Source: Flavobacteriales bacterium
Lineage (GTDB): Bacteria > Bacteroidota > Bacteroidia > Flavobacteriales_D > Parvicellaceae
Assembly (NCBI GenBank): GCA_029251405.1
Contig: JAQXDK010000016.1
Location: 62,001-126,000 of the forward strand
Length of the DNA: 64,000 nt
Reading direction: 5' to 3'
A program made the translations under genes and the position numbers. Below the pieces are notes generated by a model. The model was not told where the DNA came from. It worked only from the letters and a program-made list of their open reading frames with translations, and did no database searches. Of the stretch, positions 8,941 to 17,307 are shown piece by piece. Each line of letters begins with the position of its first letter. The first letter of the stretch is position 1.

Positions 8941-10332
8941 ATGATAAAATATTTATTAAAGATTTTTTTATTTTTCACTTGCTCTTGTTTTTTTTCTCAA
9001 AAGACTGATTCTATTAAGATTAGAAAGATTTATGATTACAACTTAACCTCAGGTAATTGTTATAAGAATTTAAGGTCTTTATGTAAAGATGTTGGACATA
9101 GATTAAGCGGAAGTAATTCAGCTCAAAAAGCAGTTGAATGGGCAAATCTTATTATGAATAAAACAGACCTTGACACTGTTTATTTACAACAAATAACGGT
9201 TCCCCATTGGGTAAGAGGTGCTACCGAATCTGTTATTTGGGAAGATGAGAAAGGGAAGGCTCACCAACTCAATTGTTCTGCTTTAGGTGGTTCTGTTGGT
9301 ACTAATGGAACTATAAAAGGAAATGTAATTGAAATTAATAATTGGAATCAACTAGAATCTTTTGGTGAAAAAAATATAACTGGTAAAATTGTATTTTTTA
9401 ATCGCCCTATGAATCCTACTTATATTTCAACGGGAATGGCCTACGGTAATTGTGTGGATCAAAGACATAATGGAGCCTCTAGAGCTGTTGAATACGGAGC
9501 TTTAGCAGTCTTAGTTAGGTCTATGACTTTAAAATTCGATAAAAACCCTCATACAGGATCAATGTCTTATTTAGATTCTAATAAAAGAATTCCTGCTGCA
9601 GCTATTAGCACTGTAGATGCTCATAATTTAAGTCAAGCTCTTAAAAATAACAACGTAAAAAGTTTATCATTACAACTTTCATGTAAGCAATTACCAGACA
9701 CTGTTTCATATAATGTTATTGGAGAAATTAAAGGATCTGAATTCCCTTCCGAAATTATTTTAGTTGGTGGTCATTTAGATTCTTGGGATATTGGTGAAGG
9801 AGCACATGACGATGGAGCAGGAGTAGTACAAAGTTTACAAGTTTTAGAAACTTTTAAAAGAATGAATATTTCACCTAAAAGAACTTTACGGTGTGTAATG
9901 TACATGAATGAAGAGAACGGTAACAGAGGAGGAATTCATTATGCTAATAATGTTAAAAAGAAAGGAGAAAAACATTTATTTGCCTTGGAGTCCGACAGAG
10001 GAGGATTTACTCCAAGAGGATTTAGTATTGATGGAACCAAATTACAACTGGATTACCTCAAAACTTTTAAAAAATTATTCGAACCCTATCAATTACATTT
10101 ATTTTCTAAAGGTTACAGTGGTGTAGATATAGGCCCTTTAAAAAATGGTGAATTATGTTTAGTAGGGTTAGTTCCGGATTCTCAGAGATACTTCGATTTT
10201 CATCATTCTAAAGAAGATGTTTTTGAAAATGTTCATAAAAGAGAGTTAGAATTAGGAGCAGCTGCAATAACTTCTATAGTATATTTGACAGATAAATACG
10301 GTTTACCAAGTAGTAGAAAATTGAAAAAATAA
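8941..10332 (+). CDS. M28 family metallopeptidase with PA-like insert
   Basis: Secreted zinc exopeptidase resembling carboxypeptidase Q-type M28 enzymes, 463 residues. The signal peptide ends near FFSQK. Residues roughly 115-220 form a protease-associated-like domain (TGKIVFFNRPM and later VEYGALAVLVRSM). The dinuclear zinc site is complete: H in VGGHLDSWD, D in GAHDDGAGV, the EE pair in YMNEENGNRG, D in LESDRGGF and H in FHHSKED. It probably trims peptides in the periplasm or outside. bshB1 follows after 4 bp and a coiled-coil lipoprotein after that, which suggests one operon. Confidence 0.92.
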   Translation: MIKYLLKIFLFFTCSCFFSQKTDSIKIRKIYDYNLTSGNCYKNLRSLCKDVGHRLSGSNSAQKAVEWANLIMNKTDLDTVYLQQITVPHWVRGATESVIWEDEKGKAHQLNCSALGGSVGTNGTIKGNVIEINNWNQLESFGEKNITGKIVFFNRPMNPTYISTGMAYGNCVDQRHNGASRAVEYGALAVLVRSMTLKFDKNPHTGSMSYLDSNKRIPAAAISTVDAHNLSQALKNNNVKSLSLQLSCKQLPDTVSYNVIGEIKGSEFPSEIILVGGHLDSWDIGEGAHDDGAGVVQSLQVLETFKRMNISPKRTLRCVMYMNEENGNRGGIHYANNVKKKGEKHLFALESDRGGFTPRGFSIDGTKLQLDYLKTFKKLFEPYQLHLFSKGYSGVDIGPLKNGELCLVGLVPDSQRYFDFHHSKEDVFENVHKRELELGAAAITSIVYLTDKYGLPSSRKLKK

Positions 10333-10336
10333 AATA

Positions 10337-11050
10337 ATGGTTGATATATTGGCTTTTGGAGCTCATCCTGACGATGTAGAGCTTAGTGCAGCGGGAACTT
10401 TAATAAAACATATTAAAAACGGTTATACTGTTGGAATTGTAGATCTTACTCTTGGCGAAATGGGAACTAGAGGAAGTAAGGAAATTAGAGAGAAAGAAGC
10501 TTACAATGCCATGGAAATTATTGGAGCTAAGTTTAGAGAAAACTTATTACTTCCAGATGCCTTTATTGAGATTTCTAAAGAAAGTATTTCTAAAATTGTT
10601 CATTCTATAAGAAAACATCGTCCGAAAATAGTTATTTGTAATGCTATTAGAGACAGACATCCAGATCATGCAGTTGCATCGAAATTAGTATCAAAGTCGT
10701 GCTTTATTGCCGGACTTAAAAAATTTGAAACATTTGAAAATAAAATTTCTCAAGAGTCTTACAGACCTAAAAGTATTTATCATTATATCCAAGATCAGTG
10801 GATAGAACCACACTTAATTGTTGACATTTCTAACGAGTTTGATCAAAAAAAAGATGCAATTATGGCCTTTGGCAGTCAGTTTTATAATCCTGAAAATTTA
10901 GAACCAGAAACTCCAATATCGTCTAAAGAATTTCTTCAGTCTATTGAATCAAAAGCAGTTTTGTTGGGTCGTTCTATTAATAAGAAATATGGTGAGGGTT
11001 TTACTGTTGAGAGACCTTTAGGAACAAATAATTTAATAGACCTACACTAA
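10337..11050 (+). CDS. bshB1: Bacillithiol biosynthesis deacetylase BshB1
   Basis: LmbE/PIG-L family zinc deacetylase that removes the acetyl group from N-acetylglucosaminyl-malate in bacillithiol synthesis. Motifs are GAHPDDVELSAAGTL at the N-terminus (two zinc ligands and the catalytic Asp), the LTLGEMGTRG loop, and DRHPDHAVAS with the third ligand. Its 237 residues and this motif spacing fit BshB1 rather than a generic LmbE protein. Bacillithiol is known from Bacteroidota as well as Firmicutes. bshA and bshC are not in the window. The gene is tightly packed between the M28 peptidase and the coiled-coil lipoprotein. Confidence 0.9.
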   Translation: MVDILAFGAHPDDVELSAAGTLIKHIKNGYTVGIVDLTLGEMGTRGSKEIREKEAYNAMEIIGAKFRENLLLPDAFIEISKESISKIVHSIRKHRPKIVICNAIRDRHPDHAVASKLVSKSCFIAGLKKFETFENKISQESYRPKSIYHYIQDQWIEPHLIVDISNEFDQKKDAIMAFGSQFYNPENLEPETPISSKEFLQSIESKAVLLGRSINKKYGEGFTVERPLGTNNLIDLH

Positions 11051-11054
11051 TAAC

Positions 11055-11933
11055 ATGAAAAATTTTAAGTACTTATTTTTACTAACCGTTATTCTCTCTT
11101 GTGCTTCTAATTTTGAATCTATTTCCGAAGAGGAAGTGATGATTGATAGCTTAAAATCTGAGTTGAATTCTAAAGATAAAGTTTTAAAGTCCTTAGAATT
11201 TAATAAAGAAAATAACGATTCAATTGTAAATCAATACGCACTATATATTCAGAAAATTAAAGAAAATATTAAAGAAATAAATAAGCAAGAATTAGCGATT
11301 AATAATTCAAAAAAGAATCTGGATTTTATTACAAAAGATACATTAGATATAATAAATTCAATAAGGATTTTATCTAGTAAATTACTAGAAAATGAGACTA
11401 TGATTGCAGAACTAAATACTGCAGTCAGTTTAGAAAAAAGTAAGAATTCAGAATTTGCAATTAAGGTATCAAGTTTAAGTGTGGAAATTGCAAAGAGTAA
11501 TAGAGAAGTCTATTTTTTAAGAGAGGAGCTCAGTAGTATGAATGCTTCCTTTGAAGCTGTTTTTAATAAATATACACTGCAAAATAAGAAAATCAATAAG
11601 TTGAATGATAAGCTAAATGAAGTTGCATATGCAATTGGAACAAAATCTGAACTTTTGAATAATAATGTTTTAACTAAAAGTGGAGGATTAATTGGAATTG
11701 GAAAGTCTCGAAAACTAAATTCCAATATGAACACCAACTATTTTACTTATTCTACAAAACAAGATGTTAATTCTATTATTTTAGGCTATAAAACGATCAG
11801 AGTAATGACTTCTCACCCTTCTGAATCTTATACATTTTCTGACAATAACAATGATATCATCGATTCACTAGTGATAATCGATAAAAGTCTTTTTTGGAAA
11901 AATAGTAAGTTCTTGGTCTTAGAAGTGAAATAA
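11055..11933 (+). CDS. Coiled-coil lipoprotein, possibly Cbp1-adhesin-like
   Basis: A 292-residue predicted lipoprotein: the signal segment ends in LTVILSCASN, giving a lipobox with the lipidated Cys at residue 16. Residues about 25-190 are rich in Lys, Glu, Leu and Asn with heptad-like spacing and look like a long coiled coil. A short C-terminal globular part contains GLIGIGKSRKLN and VMTSHPSESYTF. This resembles a family of Bacteroidota lipoproteins sometimes annotated as Cbp1-type collagen-binding adhesins, but I cannot confirm a binding role. It is the last gene after M28-bshB1 and converges on kdsA, with 4 bp between stops. Confidence 0.72.
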   Translation: MKNFKYLFLLTVILSCASNFESISEEEVMIDSLKSELNSKDKVLKSLEFNKENNDSIVNQYALYIQKIKENIKEINKQELAINNSKKNLDFITKDTLDIINSIRILSSKLLENETMIAELNTAVSLEKSKNSEFAIKVSSLSVEIAKSNREVYFLREELSSMNASFEAVFNKYTLQNKKINKLNDKLNEVAYAIGTKSELLNNNVLTKSGGLIGIGKSRKLNSNMNTNYFTYSTKQDVNSIILGYKTIRVMTSHPSESYTFSDNNNDIIDSLVIIDKSLFWKNSKFLVLEVK

Positions 11934-11937
11934 TTTT

Positions 11938-12711
11938 TTAAATCACTGTTCTAATTTTCATAGCCTTCTCTAAAATAGGATAAAGTAAATCTAATTTCAA
12001 CATGGTATGTGGATCACTTTTAGCAGTTTCAGGATTAGGATGTGTTTCAATAAAAAGTCCATTAGCTCCGTTAACAACGGCACCATAAACAATAGATGAT
12101 ATTAAAGAGGGGTCTCCTCCGGTAATCCCACTGTTTTGATTTGGTTTTTGAACAGCATGTGTGCAATCCATTATAACAGGGACGTTATGTTTTTTTAGTT
12201 TTGTAATTGCTGTAGCGTCTACAATTAAGTCTTGATATCCAAAGCTGTTTCCTCTTTCGCACAACCAAGCATGGTTATTACCAGTAGAATGAACTTTTTC
12301 AACAGCAAAACCCATAGATTCAGGCGACATAAATTGACCTTTTTTTATGTTAACAGGCAATCCAGTTTTACCAGAAGCAATAAGAAGAGCAGTTTGTCTA
12401 CATAAAAATGCCGGTATTTGTAAGTGGCTTACAAATTCAGCAACCTGTTCAGGTTCATGACTTTCATGAACATCTGTTATAGTACCTATATTAAGTTCTT
12501 CACCAATACTTTTGATGATTTTTAATGCATTTAAATCTCCGATCCCTGTAAAACTATTGTTTTTAGACCTATTTGCTTTTTTATAACTTGCTTTGAAAAT
12601 ATAATTAATAGAAAGATCGTCACAAATCTCTTTGACTTTTCTAGCAATTTCAAGCCCTGTTTTATCATCCTCTATTGCGCAAGGACCTGCTATAAGTGTG
12701 AATTTATTCAT
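11938..12711 (-). CDS. kdsA: 3-deoxy-8-phosphooctulonate (KDO-8-P) synthase
   Basis: Condenses phosphoenolpyruvate with arabinose-5-phosphate to give KDO-8-phosphate for lipid A-core assembly. The TIM-barrel family motifs AGPCAIE, FKASYKKANRSK, TDVHES, KKGQFMSP and DCTHAVQKPN are all present. Residue 11 is Cys (GPCAIE), which corresponds to the metal-ligand Cys of the metal-dependent class, unlike the Asn of the E. coli enzyme. Length is 257 residues. It is the last gene of the kdsB-kdsD-kdsA operon and overlaps kdsD by 8 bp. Confidence 0.96.
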   Translation of the reverse strand: MNKFTLIAGPCAIEDDKTGLEIARKVKEICDDLSINYIFKASYKKANRSKNNSFTGIGDLNALKIIKSIGEELNIGTITDVHESHEPEQVAEFVSHLQIPAFLCRQTALLIASGKTGLPVNIKKGQFMSPESMGFAVEKVHSTGNNHAWLCERGNSFGYQDLIVDATAITKLKKHNVPVIMDCTHAVQKPNQNSGITGGDPSLISSIVYGAVVNGANGLFIETHPNPETAKSDPHTMLKLDLLYPILEKAMKIRTVI

Positions 12712-13300
12712 TTTTTGCTTTTTCTCCTAAATACCCACTATGGTGTCTTTTTGCATAATCTGATTTAGAAAAATTAATTTTTTTCATCATACTTACTACT
12801 AAAACATCACCAACAACAGTCATTACTGTAGTGGATGTAGTAGGGGTGAGTCCTAAAGGACATATCTCTTTGGGATTTCCAGTGTATAGGCATTCATTAG
12901 AAACCTTTGCTAATGGACTTTCTATATTACCTGTTAAAGAAATTACTGGTAGATTTCCATGCAGTTGATGCGATAACTCTCTAAATTCTAATATTTCTCT
13001 TGTTTTTCCTGAGTTAGATATGAGTAATAAAACATCATTTTTTTGAATGAGTCCTAAATCGCCATGTTGTGCTTCACTGGGGTGTATAAATGCAGCTGGA
13101 GTTCCTGTTGAAGAAAGTGTGGTAGCTATATTCATTCCAATCTGTCCAGCTTTACCCATACCGCTTATCACAACTTTACCATTATTTAAATGGACATTTT
13201 TGTAAATTATTTTTACTACATTCTCAATAATTCCGTCAATTGGAATGTTTTGAATAGCTTTTACTTCGAGTTCTATATATTCTTTAATTAGATCTTTCAC
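12704..13300 (-). CDS. kdsD: Arabinose-5-phosphate isomerase, SIS domain only
   Basis: Interconverts ribulose-5-phosphate and arabinose-5-phosphate, supplying the KdsA substrate. The SIS domain shows VVISGMGKAGQIGMNIATTLSSTGTPAAFIHP, HGDLGLI, LLISNSGKTREIL and CPLGLTPTTST, which are diagnostic for KpsF/GutQ/KdsD. At 198 residues it lacks the two C-terminal CBS domains of the E. coli enzyme; a CBS-less form is also known from Bacteroides. The start is GTG at 13300. Position between kdsB and kdsA confirms the role. Confidence 0.92.
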   Translation of the reverse strand: MKDLIKEYIELEVKAIQNIPIDGIIENVVKIIYKNVHLNNGKVVISGMGKAGQIGMNIATTLSSTGTPAAFIHPSEAQHGDLGLIQKNDVLLLISNSGKTREILEFRELSHQLHGNLPVISLTGNIESPLAKVSNECLYTGNPKEICPLGLTPTTSTTVMTVVGDVLVVSMMKKINFSKSDYAKRHHSGYLGEKAKNE

Positions 13301-13318
13301 AAATCAAAAGTAGTATTA

Positions 13319-14092
13319 TTAATGATGATTATTCGTAAATATCTCTCTAACTATCTTCAAATCTTCTTCTGTGTCTACCGGGTGGGACCTTTCTTTGGTA
13401 ATTCCCACTTTTATTTTGCCGCCGTTTTCTAACCATCTTAATTGTTCTAATTTTTCAGAATCTTCTAATGAAGATGTGCCAAGATTACAAAATTCCTTTA
13501 GGGTTTCAAGGAGGTAACCATAAATTCCTATGTGTTGATAATATTTATTTTTTAACTCTTTGTTTTCATTTTTGTGATTTCTTACAAAAGGTATCTTATT
13601 TCTTGAAAAATACAATGCAAAATTATTTATATCCTTCACTAAATAAACCTTATCATCCCCTAATTTATCTTGATCGTTAACCTCTAAAGCAACAGTAGCG
13701 AAGTTAGTATCAGGATCGTTAAAACAAAAAATTAATTTATTCAAATGGTCTTTGCTTAATAAAGGTTCGTCTCCTTGGATATTAATAATATACTTATAAT
13801 CTTTATTCACCTTTTTACTCCAATTGTTTACGGCTTCTAAACACCTACTTGTACCATTTTCATGAGTTTTTTTTGTTAAAATAACATTTCCCTTAAAGCT
13901 TTTTACACATTTAAATATTTTGTCATCATCTGTGGCAACTATAACATTTTCAAGTACTATTTTTGCTTTTTCATATACATGTTGAATCATTGGTTTATTT
14001 CCAATAATTTTTAGTGGTTTGCCCATTAATCTTGAAGAATTAAACCTTGCCGGAATGACACCCAAAAAATTAGATGTGTTATTTTTCATCAT
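13319..14092 (-). CDS. kdsB: CMP-KDO synthetase (3-deoxy-manno-octulosonate cytidylyltransferase)
   Basis: Activates KDO with CTP to CMP-KDO for transfer to lipid A. Motifs: GVIPARFNSSRLMGKPL at the nucleotide-binding N-terminus, VIVATDDDKI, GTSRCLEA, and INIQGDEPLL with the metal-binding Asp. The end (HPVDTEEDLKIV) is typical. It has 257 residues and starts with two consecutive ATGs. First gene of the KDO operon, 18 bp from kdsD. The KDO-8-P phosphatase gene kdsC is not in this operon. Confidence 0.95.
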   Translation of the reverse strand: MMKNNTSNFLGVIPARFNSSRLMGKPLKIIGNKPMIQHVYEKAKIVLENVIVATDDDKIFKCVKSFKGNVILTKKTHENGTSRCLEAVNNWSKKVNKDYKYIINIQGDEPLLSKDHLNKLIFCFNDPDTNFATVALEVNDQDKLGDDKVYLVKDINNFALYFSRNKIPFVRNHKNENKELKNKYYQHIGIYGYLLETLKEFCNLGTSSLEDSEKLEQLRWLENGGKIKVGITKERSHPVDTEEDLKIVREIFTNNHH

Positions 14093-14149
14093 TGAAATAT
14101 ATAAATGTTATTTGAAAACTATTTATTTTAAGAATTATTTTAAATATGT

Positions 14150-14164
14150 TTCATAAATTATGAA
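14150..14164. promoter_or_regulatory. 15-bp palindrome before pdxH
   Basis: TTCATAA-A-TTATGAA is a perfect inverted repeat with a one-base centre, 19 bp upstream of the pdxH GTG and within the divergent kdsB/pdxH intergenic region. It could be an operator, but its composition is AT-rich, no neighbouring regulator is apparent, and chance cannot be excluded. Confidence 0.3.
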
Positions 14165-14183
14165 CTTTAAATATATTTAATAA

Positions 14184-14840
14184 GTGTCTACCAAAAAAAT
14201 TAAAGAATATATTAATAGTGATAGGAGAGATTTTTCGAATCAACCTTTTAATATTGATATGGCTCATCAAAACCCTTTTGTTCAATATCAAAAATGGTTT
14301 GAGCAAGCAGTAGAAAACAAAATTTTAGATCCTTATGCAGCATGTCTTTCTACGGTTGATAGTTCCGGCAAACCTTCCTCAAGAATACTTTATATTAGAG
14401 ATTTAGTTGAAGATGGATTTATTTTTTACACCAATTTTAATTCAAACAAAGGTTCTGACATTGAAACTAATAATTGCGCTTCTTTAAATGTTTTCTGGGG
14501 TGTGTTAGAAAGACAAATCAGAATACAAGGGGTTATTACAAAAGTAGCGAAATCTACATCTGATAAATACTTTAATTCTCGACCAAGAGCGAGCCAAATT
14601 GGTGCATGGTCCTCAGATCAAAGTAAAGAAATTAACAATAGAAAAGAACTTGAGGATAAGGTCAGTTTTTTTGAAAAGAAGTTCGAAAACAAAATAGTGC
14701 CAAGACCACCACACTGGGGTGGGTATTGCTTAAAACCAACTCTTTTAGAGTTCTGGCAAGGTAGATCAAGTAGATTACACGATCGAATTGTATATACTAA
14801 AGAAAATAATAAATGGCACAAAAGTCGATTGTCTCCGTAA
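14184..14840 (+). CDS. pdxH: Pyridoxamine 5'-phosphate oxidase
   Basis: FMN enzyme that oxidises pyridoxine or pyridoxamine 5'-phosphate to pyridoxal 5'-phosphate, the last step of vitamin B6 synthesis and salvage. The 218-residue sequence has AACLSTVDSSGKPSSRILYIRDL, FYTNFNSNKG, FWGVLERQIRIQG, SRPRASQIGAWSSDQS and the C-terminal RSSRLHDR and W-x3-RLSP elements that bind FMN and PLP. The start is GTG at 14184. Its last 28 bp overlap the following glycosyltransferase, so translation is probably coupled. Confidence 0.95.
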   Translation: MSTKKIKEYINSDRRDFSNQPFNIDMAHQNPFVQYQKWFEQAVENKILDPYAACLSTVDSSGKPSSRILYIRDLVEDGFIFYTNFNSNKGSDIETNNCASLNVFWGVLERQIRIQGVITKVAKSTSDKYFNSRPRASQIGAWSSDQSKEINNRKELEDKVSFFEKKFENKIVPRPPHWGGYCLKPTLLEFWQGRSSRLHDRIVYTKENNKWHKSRLSP

Positions 14841-16066
14841 TTGACCAATATTTTAAAAGATTCCCTCACAGGAAGATTGAAATTGAAAGTGAACCTTCTA
14901 GTGATTTAAGAATATCTGTTGTCATACCGGTATATAATGAAGACGACTTAACACCTACATTAACCTCTTTATTTTTCAATCAAAATGAATTTTCTTTTAA
15001 GGTTGAAATAATCATTTTAATAAATAATTCTATTGAAGAAAAATTGTCCATCATCGATAATAATATTTCAACTTATAACTACTTGTTATTGTTTGCTAAA
15101 AAATATAATAATAATAACATAACACTTCTACCAATTTATATTAATGACTTACCAATTAAGCACGCAGGCGTTGGTTGGGCTAGAAAACTCGGAATGGATT
15201 TAGCTCTTAAAAGATTTGCAAAAATTGCTTATAATGGAATTATTGTAGGACTTGATGCAGACACGGTAGTTGCTGAAAATTATTTTTCAGAAATAGCATC
15301 TTTTTTTAGTGATTCCGATACCCAAGCTGCTTCGATTCATTTTGAACACCCAACAAAAGGTACAGTTTTGGATAATTTTAATTACGAGCAAATAAAATAC
15401 TATGAAACACATCTTAGGTATTATAAAAATATTTTAACCTATGCGGGCTTACCTTATTCTTATCACACTATAGGTAGTGCTTTTGCTTTAACCGCTAAAG
15501 CGTATGCAAGACAAGGAGGTATGAACCGAAGAAAAGCTGGGGAAGATTTTTATTTTATTAATAAACTTATTAAAGGAGAAAATTTTGGTGAAATTACAAA
15601 TACAATGGTTTTTCCTTCCCCAAGAACATCTAATAGAGTTCCATTTGGAACAGGTAAAGCTATTTTAGAGGCTTTAAAAAATCATAAAGATTTAACCTTA
15701 ACATATGATTTTAAAACATTCGAAACTATAAAGCAATGGATAAATTTAATAAAGAATGAAAAATATGAATACCGTAATTTCCCGATTTTAATTAGAGAGT
15801 TTTTAACTTTTAAAGAATGGGAGTTACATCACGAACTATTTCTTAAAAATTCATCTAAAAACAATAAATACATTAGAATGTTTTTTTTAAAATTTGATGC
15901 TTTTTGGATGTTGAAATTCACACATTTTTCAAGAGACTCCACTCATGAAAATTCTTGCTTAAAGTCAAACACTAATTTACTTCTTGAACAATTAGGATAT
16001 TCTAAACAACAATCATTAGAAAAACAATTAGATTTACTTAGAACAATTGATAAAAAAAGGGGCTAA
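14813..16066 (+). CDS. Family 2 glycosyltransferase
   Basis: A 417-residue GT-A protein. After a 30-residue leader, the nucleotide-sugar fold starts with ISVVIPVYNEDDL, followed by a DADTVV metal-binding motif near residue 147 and, further on, GSAFALTAKAYARQGG and RKAGEDFYF, the acceptor-side motif of GT2 enzymes. No transmembrane helix is evident, so it is cytosolic or peripheral. Homologues next to pdxH are known in flavobacteria by my recollection, but the product is not known. The final codons and stop lie inside the hairpin that terminates the opposing rplT transcript. Confidence 0.82.
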   Translation: MAQKSIVSVIDQYFKRFPHRKIEIESEPSSDLRISVVIPVYNEDDLTPTLTSLFFNQNEFSFKVEIIILINNSIEEKLSIIDNNISTYNYLLLFAKKYNNNNITLLPIYINDLPIKHAGVGWARKLGMDLALKRFAKIAYNGIIVGLDADTVVAENYFSEIASFFSDSDTQAASIHFEHPTKGTVLDNFNYEQIKYYETHLRYYKNILTYAGLPYSYHTIGSAFALTAKAYARQGGMNRRKAGEDFYFINKLIKGENFGEITNTMVFPSPRTSNRVPFGTGKAILEALKNHKDLTLTYDFKTFETIKQWINLIKNEKYEYRNFPILIREFLTFKEWELHHELFLKNSSKNNKYIRMFFLKFDAFWMLKFTHFSRDSTHENSCLKSNTNLLLEQLGYSKQQSLEKQLDLLRTIDKKRG

Positions 16067-16076
16067 TAGCCCCTTT
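16052..16076 (-). terminator. Rho-independent terminator of thrS-infC-rpmI-rplT
   Basis: On the minus strand AAAGGGGCT-ATT-AGCCCCTTT forms a 9-bp stem with a 3-base loop, followed by a run of T (poly-A at 16052-16058 on the plus strand). It lies 21 bp after the rplT stop. The stop codon of the convergent glycosyltransferase (16064-16066) falls in the loop and stem edge, so the element is shared by both transcripts. Confidence 0.85.
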
Positions 16077-16097
16077 GATTTTGATGTTTAAAAAAAA

Positions 16098-16442
16098 TTA
16101 TTTTAAAGAATCAATTACAGCTTTAAAAGCATCAGGATGATTCATTGCTAAATCTGCTAATGTTTTTCTATTTAATTCTATTCCTTTAGAATTAATTTTA
16201 CCCATTAGCTCAGAGTAACTCATTCCGTGGAGTCTTGCTCCAGCATTTATTCTTTGAATCCAAAGAGCTCTGAAATTTCTTTTCTTTTGTCTTCTATCTC
16301 TGTAAGCATATTGAAGACCTTTGTCGACTGCATTTTTAGCTACAGTATGTACATTTTTTCTTCTTCCGAAGTAACCTTTAGCCTGTTTTAAAACTTTTTT
16401 TCTTCTAGCTTTTGCGGCTACACTATTTACTGATCTTGGCAT
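16098..16442 (-). CDS. rplT: 50S ribosomal protein L20
   Basis: Early-assembly 23S rRNA-binding protein, 114 residues as usual. Sequence features are the basic N-terminus [30 protein letters not shown] and the conserved [23 protein letters not shown]. It is the last gene of thrS-infC-rpmI-rplT, in the order typical for bacteria. An 89-bp spacer separates it from rpmI, unusually long for this operon, and holds a 9-bp inverted repeat that may regulate it. Confidence 0.98.
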   Translation of the reverse strand: MPRSVNSVAAKARRKKVLKQAKGYFGRRKNVHTVAKNAVDKGLQYAYRDRRQKKRNFRALWIQRINAGARLHGMSYSELMGKINSKGIELNRKTLADLAMNHPDAFKAVIDSLK

Positions 16443-16454
16443 GATTTAATTTTT

Positions 16455-16502
16455 AGCTTAAAGCGTCATTATGAACTTATCTTATTTTTTTGACTTTAAG
16501 CT
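16455..16502 (-). promoter_or_regulatory. Inverted repeat in rpmI-rplT spacer, possible L20 leader
   Basis: On the minus strand AGCTTAAAG (16502-16494) is repeated as CTTTAAGCT (16463-16455), a perfect 9-bp inverted repeat with a 30-base loop, ending 12 bp before the rplT ATG. In the mRNA it could form a stem next to the ribosome-binding region. L20 is known to repress its own operon through mRNA structures in E. coli and B. subtilis, so an analogous role is possible but only inferred. Confidence 0.4.
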
Positions 16503-16531
16503 GGGTTTAACATTTAATAACCGTGAAATTA

Positions 16532-16726
16532 TTAAGCGCAAAGTTGCAACTTAATGCTTTTCACATCTGATTTACTAACTAAAGTAGCTTTGGTCAGATT
16601 TCTTTTTCTTTTAGTTGACTTCTTAGTCAAAATATGACTTTTGAAGGCGTGTTTTCTTTTTATTTTTCCACTGCCAGTGAACTTAAATCTTTTTTTGGCA
16701 CTGGAATTGGTTTTCATTTTAGGCAT
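16532..16726 (-). CDS. rpmI: 50S ribosomal protein L35
   Basis: Small basic ribosomal protein, 64 residues. [31 protein letters not shown] matches the L35 signature of a Lys/Arg-rich N-terminus with KRF...GKIKR. It follows infC after 17 bp and precedes rplT, the classical order. Confidence 0.98.
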   Translation of the reverse strand: MPKMKTNSSAKKRFKFTGSGKIKRKHAFKSHILTKKSTKRKRNLTKATLVSKSDVKSIKLQLCA

Positions 16727-16743
16727 AACTAATTTATTGTTTG

Positions 16744-17292
16744 TTATTTCTTTTTAGGGTTTATCATTATTATCATTTTCTTACCTTGTAAATCTGGCAT
16801 TTTTTCTAAAACTCCATATTCTTCAAGTTCTTGTGCGAATTTCAATAATAATATTTCTCCTCTATCTTTATATATAATTGATCTTCCTTTAAAAAAAACA
16901 AATGCTTTAAGTTTTGCTCCTTCACTTAGGAACTTAATAGCATGTTTTAGTTTAAACTGAAAATCGTGTTCGTCTGTATTAGGACCAAATCTTATTTCTT
17001 TTAAGACAACTTTAACTTGTTTAGATTTGAGTTCTTTTTGTTTCCTCTTTTGTTCATATAAGAATTTTTTGTAATCTATTATTTTACAAACAGGTGGTTT
17101 TGCATTTGGTGATATTTCAACTAAATCAAGATCCATCTCTTCTGCCATTTTAACGGCTTTCTGAGTGGGGAATACACCTTGTTCAATACCTTCACCTACA
17201 ACTCGTACCTCGGGCACACGAATTCTATCATTAATCCTATGTGGATCTTCTTTGATAACTCTTCCTCTATTGGGTCTTCTTGGTCTGATAAT
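16744..17292 (-). CDS. infC: Translation initiation factor IF-3, AUU start
   Basis: Binds the 30S subunit, prevents premature 50S joining and discriminates against non-canonical start codons. The first conventional start codon, GTG at 17217, lies inside the conserved N-terminal domain and would cut off HRINDRIR before [13 protein letters not shown]. The frame stays open upstream to ATT at 17292, giving [25 protein letters not shown] and 182 residues in total. An AUU start is the classical autoregulatory start of infC in other bacteria. An AGGAGG sequence abuts the ATT directly, which is too close for a textbook Shine-Dalgarno, so the ATC at 17289 remains an alternative. thrS ends 15 bp upstream. 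Confidence 0.9.
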   Translation of the reverse strand: MIRPRRPNRGRVIKEDPHRINDRIRVPEVRVVGEGIEQGVFPTQKAVKMAEEMDLDLVEISPNAKPPVCKIIDYKKFLYEQKRKQKELKSKQVKVVLKEIRFGPNTDEHDFQFKLKHAIKFLSEGAKLKAFVFFKGRSIIYKDRGEILLLKFAQELEEYGVLEKMPDLQGKKMIIMINPKKK

Positions 17293-17307
17293 CCTCCTTT
17301 TAACTAA

